Assembly: GCF_022267555.1 (NCBI RefSeq) | Contig: NZ_CP073586.1 | Span: forward strand, 124,001-188,000 | Length of the DNA: 64,000 nucleotides | Direction of reading: 5' to 3' | Origin: Proteiniphilum propionicum | Lineage (GTDB): Bacteria; Bacteroidota; Bacteroidia; Bacteroidales; Dysgonomonadaceae | In this document: piece after piece, positions 1 through 8,530 of the stretch | Layout: each line of letters starts with the position of its first letter | Numbering within the stretch: position 1 is the first letter of the stretch | Made by a program: the position numbers and the translations under genes | The notes under the pieces: generated by a model | Database searches by the model: none | Told to the model about the DNA's origin: nothing | Seen by the model: only the letters and a program-made list of their open reading frames with translations

Positions 1-734
1 TCACCATATTTCTTGTAGTAAGATACCGCCTCTTCGTAGTTTCGTGCAAGTAGTATTTTTGGGCGCCCACGCATTCTAAGCATTCGCAGGTGATCGTTTA
101 GCGCCTCCTTTGAGAACTCTTTCGATTCGTAAAGAACAAACTTATATAGCAACGGAAGTACCGAGGAGTAGAAACGGACTGAGTCTTCAACCAGCATTAT
201 TGTTTGCACTCCCACTGTCTTCACATCGTGCTCAACATTCATATAGTCCTCAATAATCTTTATGATTGCCAGCAAAAGGTCAGTGTCACCCAACCAGCTA
301 AAAACATAATCTATCCCGCTCAGATCCTCCTTACGCAACGATTGGGTCACCGCTTTGGAAAAAGGGGTGAGAAGCACAATCGGTATTTCGGGATAACGTG
401 ATTTTATCTGTTTTGCAAGTTCAAATGTATCACTGTTGTCCATGTTAGGCATGCAGATAATCAGCTCATAGTGATTCTGTTTTAGTTCAGCCAGTGCCTC
501 TCTGCTGTTACTTACCTGATTAAAGCGGGGTGGATAACGCAGATTAAGGGATGTGTACTCGTTGAATATCTGCTCATCCACACGTCCATCGTCCTCAAGT
601 ATAAACATGTCGTATCTAGATGCAACCATTAGGATGTTGTAAATGCGTTTGTTCATAAGCTTCACGAACGGCGTATCGCGAAACCTGAGCTGACTGATAT
701 CGTGAGCTTTTACTACCGATCTGGGAGTTTTCAT
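1..734 (-). CDS. Receiver-like / PEP-pyruvate-binding protein, N-terminal part (cut by window edge)
   Basis: The frame opens at ATG 734-732 and runs without a stop for 244 codons to the window edge, so only the N-terminus is present. Residues about 35-150 look like a response-regulator receiver fold (an acidic ILEDD strand, then a CMPNMD loop, then IPIVLLTPFSK). The segment IMLVEDSVRFYS near residue 185 begins a second receiver-like unit. The phosphoacceptor context differs from the canonical DxxMP, so the first domain may be a pseudo-receiver. From memory, this N-terminus resembles Bacteroidales proteins annotated as PEP synthase or PEP/pyruvate-binding domain proteins of about 1000 residues, notably the MLRMRGRPKILLARNYEEA stretch. 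That assignment is recall, not shown here, because the catalytic part lies outside the window. Confidence 0.6.
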   Translation of the reverse strand, partial: MKTPRSVVKAHDISQLRFRDTPFVKLMNKRIYNILMVASRYDMFILEDDGRVDEQIFNEYTSLNLRYPPRFNQVSNSREALAELKQNHYELIICMPNMDNSDTFELAKQIKSRYPEIPIVLLTPFSKAVTQSLRKEDLSGIDYVFSWLGDTDLLLAIIKIIEDYMNVEHDVKTVGVQTIMLVEDSVRFYSSVLPLLYKFVLYESKEFSKEALNDHLRMLRMRGRPKILLARNYEEAVSYYKKYG

Positions 735-1113
735 TTCAAATAATTTAATTAATGAACAAAGAGTCAATTCAGCTGATATTAAGTTGAAACTTGTGCAAAA
801 GTTTTGCACACAACACTAAGTGATATCCTGAAGGCAACGAGCAATGTTCAATGTGAAAATAACAGCATAACTTTATTACGTGCGCAATGTAAATATCTAT
901 AAGAAAATCAATACACAACGCAACTACAAATTTAAATATATTTGATGATATGCAGAAATAGTCTTTTTGTTTTCACTGCTTAATTCGGATAATTATATAT
1001 TGTGGCGAAATATATGTTTATTTTAATATATTTTCATACTTGGGATTTTTTTTATTTAAAAAATCTGATTTAATTTGAATTATTTTTAATAACGTATGTA
1101 AAGCAAACAACGG

Positions 1114-1231
1114 TTTGCTAAAAAAGTTTCAATGTAAAGCACAATCCATTAATTATAAATAGACTAGAAACCGCTGGAACTTTATAGCGCTTCTTTGTGA
1201 TTGTCAGCTATTTAAATGATTATTTGCCTAA
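1114..1231 (+). repeat. TonB-leader element, copy A (degenerate ends)
   Basis: This 118 bp stretch aligns along its length with the element at 36650-36767, which is also 118 bp. Shared parts are the CTAAAAAAGT-like start, a CATTAATT block, a TAGACT block, a central imperfect hairpin (AGAAACCGCT against AGCGCTTCT) and TGATTGTCAG followed by TTTAAAT. The terminal repeats have decayed to TTTGCTAAA and TTTGCCTAA, which pair only imperfectly. It lies about 545 bp before the susC start, further away than the other copies, and has no obvious promoter in front. Confidence 0.6.
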
Positions 1232-1305
1232 TTATTACAAGAAGGGGGGTGTGTACAAAAATATACAAAATAATGAATTCTGGATTTAATTATGCTCACT
1301 TCGAA

Positions 1306-1426
1306 AGTTCGGTATTTTTTCTAGGTGATTATTCATAATTAATTAACTATTAGCAATGAATACACTTTAAAAAAACCAGTATAATCATGAGACATTTTTA
1401 ATATTAAGTAAAAAAATCGCCGAACT
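1306..1426. repeat. 121 bp inverted-repeat element (AGTTCGG / CCGAACT)
   Basis: AGTTCGG at 1306-1312 is the exact inverse complement of CCGAACT at 1420-1426, and T/A runs just inside extend the pairing with a small mismatch. Measured TTCGG to CCGAA, the element is 117 bp, almost the size of the 114-118 bp elements elsewhere in the window and with the same terminal bases. Its interior lacks the conserved TGATTGT block, so it may be a separate or heavily diverged member. Confidence 0.5.
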
Positions 1427-1776
1427 ATACTTATTTATGATTCCACATTTAAAGTTATTGAAATTTCGCATGTGTCAATACAACTCAAATATAATTAAAT
1501 AGATGATGCTTCGCATGACACGCGTTGTACACCAAAAGCATTCTGTTTTTTAACGATCAGGACCAGAACTGGCCGTAAAACTTTACCTCTTAAAAAAAGT
1601 TTTAGCTGTAATCGAATCAAATGCGAAAGTTGAATTTATTATTCCATACCCAGTGACCAGATAAAAAGTAAAAAAAAATAATAAATCCGATGACTTTTTT
1701 TAAAGCTTAAAATTACCGCATTTTTAAAAAAAACATTTTTTAAAATTAAAAAGCTTAATCAAATAACAATTAATTA

Positions 1777-4700
1777 ATGATGAAAAACAAAAAAACAAAA
1801 AATGGCAAATCAATAGAAAAGGCGTCATTTGCTTCTTTTTTATTGTTCGGGCAGTTTAAAGCAATCCTGCTTTTTGTATTTGTAACCTGTTCTTTGACTG
1901 TTTTACCTGAAACAGCTGATCAACAGCAGAAAAAACATTTATCCGGGACGGTAAGTGATGCGTCAGGTGCACCAATTATTGGCGCAAATATTGTAGAAAC
2001 AGGTACTACAAACGGAGCTATAACTGATGTGGATGGCAATTTTTACATCGAGGTGGCGTCTAATGCAATTATCAGGATATCATATATTGGATATCTGGAA
2101 CAGAATATTAACACTACCGGATTAATAAAAATCAACATTACGCTGATTGAAGATACAAAATCGCTTGAAGAAGTTGTGGTAGTAGGATATGGAGTGCAAA
2201 AGAAAGTTAACCTGACCGGTGCTGTTGAACAGATAACCAGTGAAGTTTTCGATAATAGGCCAATGTCAAACGTTACTCAAGGATTACAAGGAGTAATTCC
2301 AAACCTAAATATCTCACTGGCTGACGGAAAACCAGATCGGAGTGCCTCTTATCAGGTAAGGGGGATTTCTTCAATCGGGCAGGGCGGAAGCGCCTTAGTC
2401 CTTATTGATGGCGTAGAAGGCGATCCTACCATGCTGAATCCCAATGATATTGCAAGCGTTTCCGTTTTAAAAGATGCTGCATCGGCCGCAATATATGGAG
2501 CACGCGGAACTTTTGGTGTTGTATTGATTACAACCAAAAATCCAAGCAAGGAAAAGACATCGGTTACATACAGCAGTAATTTCATGATGAAATCCCCAAC
2601 TATAGTACCTGATATGGTGACTGATTCATATATTTATGCCAATATGTTTGTTGAAGCCTATTCATCATACTATGATTACGCGCGTTCTCCCTCTACATTC
2701 CATAAATCGGTCCCTTACACACAGGATTGGCACAACGAGATGGCAAAAAGAAGGCCGGGATCGGGAAAACCTGAAGTGGAAACAGATTCTAACGGAAACT
2801 ATTTCTACTACGCTAACACAGACTGGTACGATTTATTGTATAAAGATCGCACATACGGTACCGATCACAATCTCTCCGTACAGGGAGGTACAGAGAGGGC
2901 TGATTTTTTTGTTTCAGGACGTTTCTACCAACAGGATGGAATTTTTAATTACAATAGTGATGATTATTCAATTTACAATGTTCGGGCAAAAGGATCAGCA
3001 AAAATATCTGATTGGCTGAGGGTTGAAAATAATATGGGATTGTCTCAAAAGGATTATTTTAATCCTCTTACGGTTGCAGACGGTAACGTCTGGTATGGAT
3101 TAGAGAGCGAAGCTGAACCGATGAGCCCGATGTTTAATCCTGATGGAACATTGACCATGGCAGCTGCTTATAGTGTGGGTGATCTCTGGTATGGTAAAAG
3201 CGGATCAAAATCCAAGAAACGATCGATAAGCAACACAACATCTTTATTTGCTTCGTTTTTGAACAATTCACTCCGAGTCATTGGCGACATAACTTATCGC
3301 AATACCGACAACAGAGAAGTTACTCGCCGTGTACCTGTGCCTTATAGTCCCCGGGAAGGTGTCATCGCATATCTGGGTTCTTCAACCAACGATTATGCAG
3401 AACGCAATTCAACAACTAATTATATTGCAACCAATCTTTATGCTGAATATGAAAAAACCTTTAATGGTACCCACTATTTTAAAGGTATGCTGGGTAACAA
3501 CTATGAACAATCAACATATAATACTATAAATACAAGAAGAAACGGACTTATTTTTGAAGATGCCGACGATATAAATATGACAAACGGAAATGGAATAACG
3601 ATAAGCAGTAATTATGAAAAATGGCGTATCGCAGGAGGTTTTTTTAGGTTTAACTACGGGTTTAAAGATAGATACTTACTGGAAGTAAACGGACGATTGG
3701 ATGGATCAACAAAATTTCCTGTCGATAAGCAATGGGGCTTTTTCCCATCAGTTTCAGGCGCTTGGCGTGTTTCGGAAGAACCTTTCTGGCAATTGAACAA
3801 TAAAGCAATTTCCGATTTAAAAATACGCTTGTCTTATGGTTCGCTAGGAAATGGGAATATTGCCTCATATGCATATCGCGAGCTATTTAATATAAGCCAG
3901 ATGAGCCGACTGATAAATGGTACATTAAATCAGAAAACCTCTGTACCGGGAGTCATTCCCGATGGATTAACATGGGAAACAGCCACAACATCTAACATAG
4001 GAATCGATATGGGACTTCTTTATGGTAAAATGCGTTTTACAGGAGATGCTTACATACGTAAAACCAAAGATATGTTTACAGTCGGGATTGACTTGCCGGC
4101 AGTTTTTGGAGCAACTCCTCCAAAAGGCAACTATGCTGATATGACCACAAAAGGTTGGGAACTAAGCTTGAGCTGGCAGGACAAATTCAACATTGCAAGC
4201 AAGCCTTTCCAATACAACATACGCGTTACAATGGCCGATTATCTCTCTAAACTTGATAAATACAATAATCCTGAAAAAGACCTGGGAGGATATCTTGATG
4301 CAAGGGTAAATTATTATGAAGGAATGACCCTTGGCGAAATTTGGGGTTATGTAACCGAAGGGTTTTTTACCTCTCTGGATGATGTAAACAATCACGCATC
4401 ACAAAGACTTTATTTTGCTTCCAACTCGGGAACATGGCTTCCTGGTGATATAAAATTCAAAGATTTGAATAACGACAAGGTTATCGATTACGGAACAAAT
4501 AAAGTAGGGGATCCAGGAGATAGGAAAGTGATCGGAAATACTACTCCACGCTACACTTACAGCATTAACTTGGGAGCTGAATGGAACGGAATTTTCTTGT
4601 CCGCCTTTTTCCAGGGAGTGGGGAAACAAGATTGGTGGCCGGGTACGGATAATGCACTGTTTTGGGGACAATATAATCGTCCTTACAATAATATCCCTTC

Positions 4701-5121
4701 ATCAATGATAGGCAATATATGGTCAGAAGAAAAACCAGATACCTATTTCCCAAGGTATCGCGGTTATGTAGCCCTGCAAAGCACACGCGAATTATCGGTT
4801 GTACAAACTAGATATTTACAAAATGTAGCTTATATAAGATTGAAGAACATGCAGTTAGGGTACAATTTCCCAAGAAAAACATTGTTGCCACTAAAGATGG
4901 AGGTAGCCCGTCTATATCTTACTGCAGAAAATCTCTGGTGTTGGTCTCCGCTTTACAAGCATACAAAGAATTTTGATGTTGGTAATATTTACGGAGAAGA
5001 TATTGAGGCAAAATCAGCTGCAGGCAGCGGTGGCACTAATTCAATTATAGGTAATGGAGGTAATTCTTATAATTATCCGATACTTAAGAGTATTAGTGCC
5101 GGATTGTCTATTACATTTTAA
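1777..5121 (+). CDS. SusC/RagA family TonB-dependent outer-membrane receptor
   Basis: This is a 1114-residue receptor that would import an oligosaccharide or other bulky nutrient across the outer membrane using TonB energy. The order is an N-terminal hydrophobic export signal (residues about 27-45), a carboxypeptidase-like domain (LSGTVSDASGAPIIGANI, about 55-130), the SusC signature LEEVVVVGYGVQKK (about 130-143), a plug domain containing VLKDAASAAIYGARG, and a long beta-barrel ending in the aromatic tail LSITF. Length is usual for the family. The partner SusD follows after an unusually wide 186 bp gap. No glycoside hydrolase, sulfatase or regulator is adjacent, so the substrate cannot be inferred. 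Leader-type repeats sit far upstream at 1114-1231 and 1306-1426. Confidence 0.93.
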   Translation: MMKNKKTKNGKSIEKASFASFLLFGQFKAILLFVFVTCSLTVLPETADQQQKKHLSGTVSDASGAPIIGANIVETGTTNGAITDVDGNFYIEVASNAIIRISYIGYLEQNINTTGLIKINITLIEDTKSLEEVVVVGYGVQKKVNLTGAVEQITSEVFDNRPMSNVTQGLQGVIPNLNISLADGKPDRSASYQVRGISSIGQGGSALVLIDGVEGDPTMLNPNDIASVSVLKDAASAAIYGARGTFGVVLITTKNPSKEKTSVTYSSNFMMKSPTIVPDMVTDSYIYANMFVEAYSSYYDYARSPSTFHKSVPYTQDWHNEMAKRRPGSGKPEVETDSNGNYFYYANTDWYDLLYKDRTYGTDHNLSVQGGTERADFFVSGRFYQQDGIFNYNSDDYSIYNVRAKGSAKISDWLRVENNMGLSQKDYFNPLTVADGNVWYGLESEAEPMSPMFNPDGTLTMAAAYSVGDLWYGKSGSKSKKRSISNTTSLFASFLNNSLRVIGDITYRNTDNREVTRRVPVPYSPREGVIAYLGSSTNDYAERNSTTNYIATNLYAEYEKTFNGTHYFKGMLGNNYEQSTYNTINTRRNGLIFEDADDINMTNGNGITISSNYEKWRIAGGFFRFNYGFKDRYLLEVNGRLDGSTKFPVDKQWGFFPSVSGAWRVSEEPFWQLNNKAISDLKIRLSYGSLGNGNIASYAYRELFNISQMSRLINGTLNQKTSVPGVIPDGLTWETATTSNIGIDMGLLYGKMRFTGDAYIRKTKDMFTVGIDLPAVFGATPPKGNYADMTTKGWELSLSWQDKFNIASKPFQYNIRVTMADYLSKLDKYNNPEKDLGGYLDARVNYYEGMTLGEIWGYVTEGFFTSLDDVNNHASQRLYFASNSGTWLPGDIKFKDLNNDKVIDYGTNKVGDPGDRKVIGNTTPRYTYSINLGAEWNGIFLSAFFQGVGKQDWWPGTDNALFWGQYNRPYNNIPSSMIGNIWSEEKPDTYFPRYRGYVALQSTRELSVVQTRYLQNVAYIRLKNMQLGYNFPRKTLLPLKMEVARLYLTAENLWCWSPLYKHTKNFDVGNIYGEDIEAKSAAGSGGTNSIIGNGGNSYNYPILKSISAGLSITF

Positions 5122-5307
5122 TTGATCTTTCGTTTTATAACATTTCGAAAAATAAAGTTCAAACTATCTCCTGTGATTGAGTCCACAATAAAAATCAATA
5201 GAAATAGAGTCCGTTTTTTAAACACTGATTACTGATTCAAGTTTTCATCTGTTTTTCAATAAAAAGACTTTTCACATCCAGAATTATAATTTATTAAATA
5301 AAAAAAT

Positions 5308-7062
5308 ATGAAAAAAATAATATTCTTTATACTAGCACTTTCATTATTTTATGCCTGTGATATGGAAGAACTACCAAAAGCTCAGGTATCAAAAAAGCCG
5401 GTTTTTGGCAGTGAGACAGGGTTAAAAATGTATACTAACTCTTTTTATGAAGTATTTCCTGGTGCAACCACCATATATTCAAATTCATATTATATTGCTC
5501 TAAATCAGGTAATCAAATATTTTACTGAAAACGGATTTAGCCCTGAAGAAAGCAGTGGGTGGAGTTGGGGAACTCTCAGAAACATAAACTACTTTATTGT
5601 TAATTGCTCCGATGAGTCAGTTCCATTGGATATTCGCAATAACTATATTGGAATTGCCAAATTCTTCCGGGCCTATTTTTATTTTGAGATGATGAAGCGA
5701 TTCGGAGACCTTCCGTGGATTGATCATCCACTGGGAGTTGATGATCCATTGTTGTATGCGAGCCGCGACAAACGTTCAGTGATTGTTGAAAAAATAAAAG
5801 AGGACCTCGATTTCGCCATTGATAACATCAAGACTAAACGGGATCAGTCATGCTCTACAATAACTTCATCCGTTGCTGCCGCCCTGAAATCCCGAATTTG
5901 TCTTTGGGAGGGTACTTATCGTAAATATCACACTTCAGCAGGTTTACAATCCAGCGCTGACCAATGGCTGCAGGAAGCAATAAATGCTGCACAATATGTG
6001 ATGAATTCCGGATATTCTATCTATACGGATGCAGGTATAGACAAATCGTATCGCCAATTGTTCGTCAGCAAGGTACCCATTTCAAGTGAAGTACTATATG
6101 CAGTTACTTTTAATGGTTCTTTGGGTATTGTTCATTCTGGCAACAGAAGATGGACATCAGTAACATTAGGATCTTGTCCTTCGTTGACACGTTCTTTCGT
6201 CAACACATATCTGATGAAAGATGGTACAGCATTTACAGATAAGGTTGATTATGCGGCGATGCCTTTTACGGAGGAGTGCAAAAACAGAGACACGCGGCTT
6301 TCCCAAACAATAATAACTCCTGGATATACGCGCATCTCGGGAGGGAGAACCATACAAACTCCACCGAATTATGCTTATGCCATAACGGGATACCATACCT
6401 GCAAGTTTACCCTGGATGACACTCAGTACGACAATGTTGACATCTGTGATAACAATGTAATATTGTTCCGTTACGCGGAGGTATTGCTGAATTATGCCGA
6501 GGCAAAAGCAGAGATGGGAACATTAACTGACGACGACTGGAGCAAAACAATTGGTAAACTTCGTTCACGTGCTGGTATAACGGGTGGACTGAATCAAAAA
6601 CCGACAAAGGTTGATCAATATTTAAAGAACCGTTTTTTTTCAAATATCAGTAATCCGGAAATCCTGGAAATTCGTCGTGAGCGTGCCATTGAACTTTCTT
6701 TTGAGGGATTCTCATGGTCTGATATTTGCCGATGGAAAGTTGGAGAGCTGGTTACCAATGTTTGGGATGGAATTTACGTTCCTGAACTTGATGTTCCCTA
6801 TGACATGAATGGAGATGGTACGTTAGACGTTTGTTTTACAAAAAATTTAACTCCTAATAAAATACCTGGCGTATATTATCTGTATGTTGGTGAAAAACTG
6901 GCTAACGGAGCAATCAATAACGCTCAACTTGATAGCGACGGGCATACATTGGTGTTTATGAAGGACCAAAAGCGAACCTGGAATGATAAATTATATTTCT
7001 ATCCAATTCCAGCCGTTGATCTTGTTAAAAATCCAAATCTCGGTCAAAATACGGGATGGTAA
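5308..7062 (+). CDS. SusD/RagB family nutrient-binding outer-membrane lipoprotein
   Basis: This 584-residue protein starts with a lipoprotein signal (MKKIIFF...LFYACDMEE, lipidated Cys about residue 16), so it should be a surface lipoprotein capping the SusC barrel. The TPR-like helical SusD fold is indicated by FFRAYFYFEMMKRFGDLPW, by VILFRYAEVLLNYAEAKAE and by RRERAIELSFEGFSWSDICRW. It ends with the typical YFYPIPAVDLVKNPNLGQN. It pairs with the upstream SusC gene. Nothing further in the operon explains the substrate, and the next gene has its own promoter. Confidence 0.92.
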   Translation: MKKIIFFILALSLFYACDMEELPKAQVSKKPVFGSETGLKMYTNSFYEVFPGATTIYSNSYYIALNQVIKYFTENGFSPEESSGWSWGTLRNINYFIVNCSDESVPLDIRNNYIGIAKFFRAYFYFEMMKRFGDLPWIDHPLGVDDPLLYASRDKRSVIVEKIKEDLDFAIDNIKTKRDQSCSTITSSVAAALKSRICLWEGTYRKYHTSAGLQSSADQWLQEAINAAQYVMNSGYSIYTDAGIDKSYRQLFVSKVPISSEVLYAVTFNGSLGIVHSGNRRWTSVTLGSCPSLTRSFVNTYLMKDGTAFTDKVDYAAMPFTEECKNRDTRLSQTIITPGYTRISGGRTIQTPPNYAYAITGYHTCKFTLDDTQYDNVDICDNNVILFRYAEVLLNYAEAKAEMGTLTDDDWSKTIGKLRSRAGITGGLNQKPTKVDQYLKNRFFSNISNPEILEIRRERAIELSFEGFSWSDICRWKVGELVTNVWDGIYVPELDVPYDMNGDGTLDVCFTKNLTPNKIPGVYYLYVGEKLANGAINNAQLDSDGHTLVFMKDQKRTWNDKLYFYPIPAVDLVKNPNLGQNTGW

Positions 7063-7211
7063 ATAAGTCATTTGGTTTTCGCTTGTATAATTCAGTAAAA
7101 AAAACCCCTTACACTGCAAGCTAACCAAAATTTGTATAATATAACATGCGAATGTTTAATTGAATATTAACCTGCTCTGTAAAAGAAGCTGAGAAAAGAG
7201 AAACCTTCATG

Positions 7212-7266
7212 TGCAAATGACGGTTTGGATAAAAGTTTGGCTCTTCTATCTATTTCGTCATTTGCA
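7212..7266. repeat. Perfect 11 bp inverted repeat, possible susD terminator
   Basis: TGCAAATGACG at 7212-7222 is the exact inverse of CGTCATTTGCA at 7256-7266, with a 33-base loop. A second short pair just outside (AACCTT near 7202 and AGGTT near 7269) could extend the stem beyond an internal loop. It lies 150 bp after the SusD stop. There is no long T-run, so it is not a classical terminator. A processing site or small mobile remnant is equally possible. Confidence 0.5.
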
Positions 7267-7417
7267 AAAGGTTAAGTAATGCAAAATTAACAATATTGCC
7301 AAGCAGGTAATTTCGTTATTAATTCACTATAAAGCACGAGAATTGTACTTTATATTTGTCATATTAAAATATTCAGAACCCATCTATTAAGATTGACGGA
7401 TTTCCATATTTATCATA

Positions 7418-7448
7418 TTGTAGATTTTTCCGAAAAATATTATCTTTG
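7418..7448 (+). promoter_or_regulatory. Bacteroidales-type promoter for the lytic transglycosylase gene
   Basis: TTG at 7418-7420, exactly 20 bases, then TATCTTTG at 7441-7448 match the Bacteroidales housekeeping consensus (-33 TTTG, -7 TAnnTTTG). Transcription would start near 7455, about 65 bases before the chosen start codon. Confidence 0.75.
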
Positions 7449-7520
7449 TTCAAATCAATAGATGTTCCGGCAAGTTAATTGCCAGATATATATTTTAAGA
7501 ACCGGCAAAGCTGCAATAGA

Positions 7521-8498
7521 ATGAAAAAATCGACGTTAGTAATCTCTTTTTTAATATTAATAACAGGACTTGGTGCTCTTGTACTCTCTTTTTTGTCTGT
7601 AAACGATATCAACAGGACCAAAGCGGAAAGACCGCTGGTATTATCTATGACCGCATCGGTAGATGTTCCTGAAAACATGGAGTTCGCTGGAGAGAAGATC
7701 TCCTTCGACCGTTACGATAGACGGGAAAGGATGGACAGGGAGCTAAACAGTTTTACCTATTTTCATTCCACCACCCTCTTACTTTTCAAGCGTGCAAATA
7801 GAATTTTCCCTGTTATTGAACCAATTCTTAAAAAAGAGGGAATACCGGATGACTTGAAGTATCTGGCAGTAATTGAAAGCAGCCTCGACTACAGAGCTGT
7901 TTCACCGGCTCGGGCAGCAGGATTATGGCAGTTCATTCAAAGTACAGGCAAACAGTACGGACTGGAGGTAACATCAGATGTGGATGAACGGTATCACGTG
8001 GAAAAATCTACTGCTGCCGCCAGCCGCTACCTTAAGGATGCATATCGCAAATATGGTTCATGGAGCGGTGCGGCGCTATCTTATAACGGCGGACAGGCAC
8101 GCATTACAGGCGAGCTGGACAAACAGGGGGTGGACAACCCGCTCGACCTTTGGCTGGTGGAGGAGACTACGCGATACTACTACCGAATGCTGGCTATCAA
8201 GCTTATTTTTGAAAATCCCCAGAAATATGGATTTGTAATAAAGCCCGAGCATCTCTATAAGCCGGTAAAATTCAAGGAGGTGAAAGTATCATCATCGATA
8301 CCTGACCTGCCAGATTTTGCCAAACAGCACAGCATAACCTATGCGCAGCTGAAAGATTTCAATTCGTGGCTGAGAAGTACCAGGCTGAGTAATGCTTCAG
8401 GAAAAACCTACACCATACTCATTCCTGACCGTGAAAGTCTATATTACAGGAAAGGAGAAAAACCGAAAGTACATGATCCTGCATGGATTGTTCAGTAA
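7521..8498 (+). CDS. Lytic murein transglycosylase (SLT domain)
   Basis: This is a 325-residue periplasmic or membrane-anchored enzyme that would cleave peptidoglycan glycan strands to 1,6-anhydro products. The start at 7521 is preferred over an in-frame ATG at 7479 because it gives a clean signal (MKKSTLVISFLILITGLGAL). The SLT/GH23 core is at about residues 100-230, with the catalytic Glu in YLAVIESSLDY (E119) followed by SPARAAGLWQF and later ALSYNGG. The C-terminal part (about 265-325) resembles a degenerate LysM-like or MltD-type tail (TYAQLKDFNSWL, KTYTILIP). It has its own promoter and ends 32 bp before uvrA, so the two may be co-transcribed. Confidence 0.88.
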   Translation: MKKSTLVISFLILITGLGALVLSFLSVNDINRTKAERPLVLSMTASVDVPENMEFAGEKISFDRYDRRERMDRELNSFTYFHSTTLLLFKRANRIFPVIEPILKKEGIPDDLKYLAVIESSLDYRAVSPARAAGLWQFIQSTGKQYGLEVTSDVDERYHVEKSTAAASRYLKDAYRKYGSWSGAALSYNGGQARITGELDKQGVDNPLDLWLVEETTRYYYRMLAIKLIFENPQKYGFVIKPEHLYKPVKFKEVKVSSSIPDLPDFAKQHSITYAQLKDFNSWLRSTRLSNASGKTYTILIPDRESLYYRKGEKPKVHDPAWIVQ

Positions 8499-8530
8499 AC
8501 TTTTTTGGTTATCACTTGTTTAAAAAAATT

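Larger units (their letters stand above)
735..1776. other. AT-rich intergenic region of about 1 kb upstream of a susC gene
   Basis: No credible coding frame is seen on either strand. The region separates the divergent partial gene on minus from susC on plus. It holds two repeat-like structures, at 1114-1231 and 1306-1426, and long A/T runs near 1660-1750 just before the susC start. No clear TAnnTTTG promoter could be placed, so the transcription start of susC is not resolved. Confidence 0.7.
7063..7520. other. Intergenic region between susD and the lytic transglycosylase gene
   Basis: This 458 bp gap holds an inverted-repeat structure (7196-7276) and a well-formed Bacteroidales promoter (7418-7448). 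No coding frame is supported. The stretch 7100-7190 is AT-rich with nothing recognised. Confidence 0.7.
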
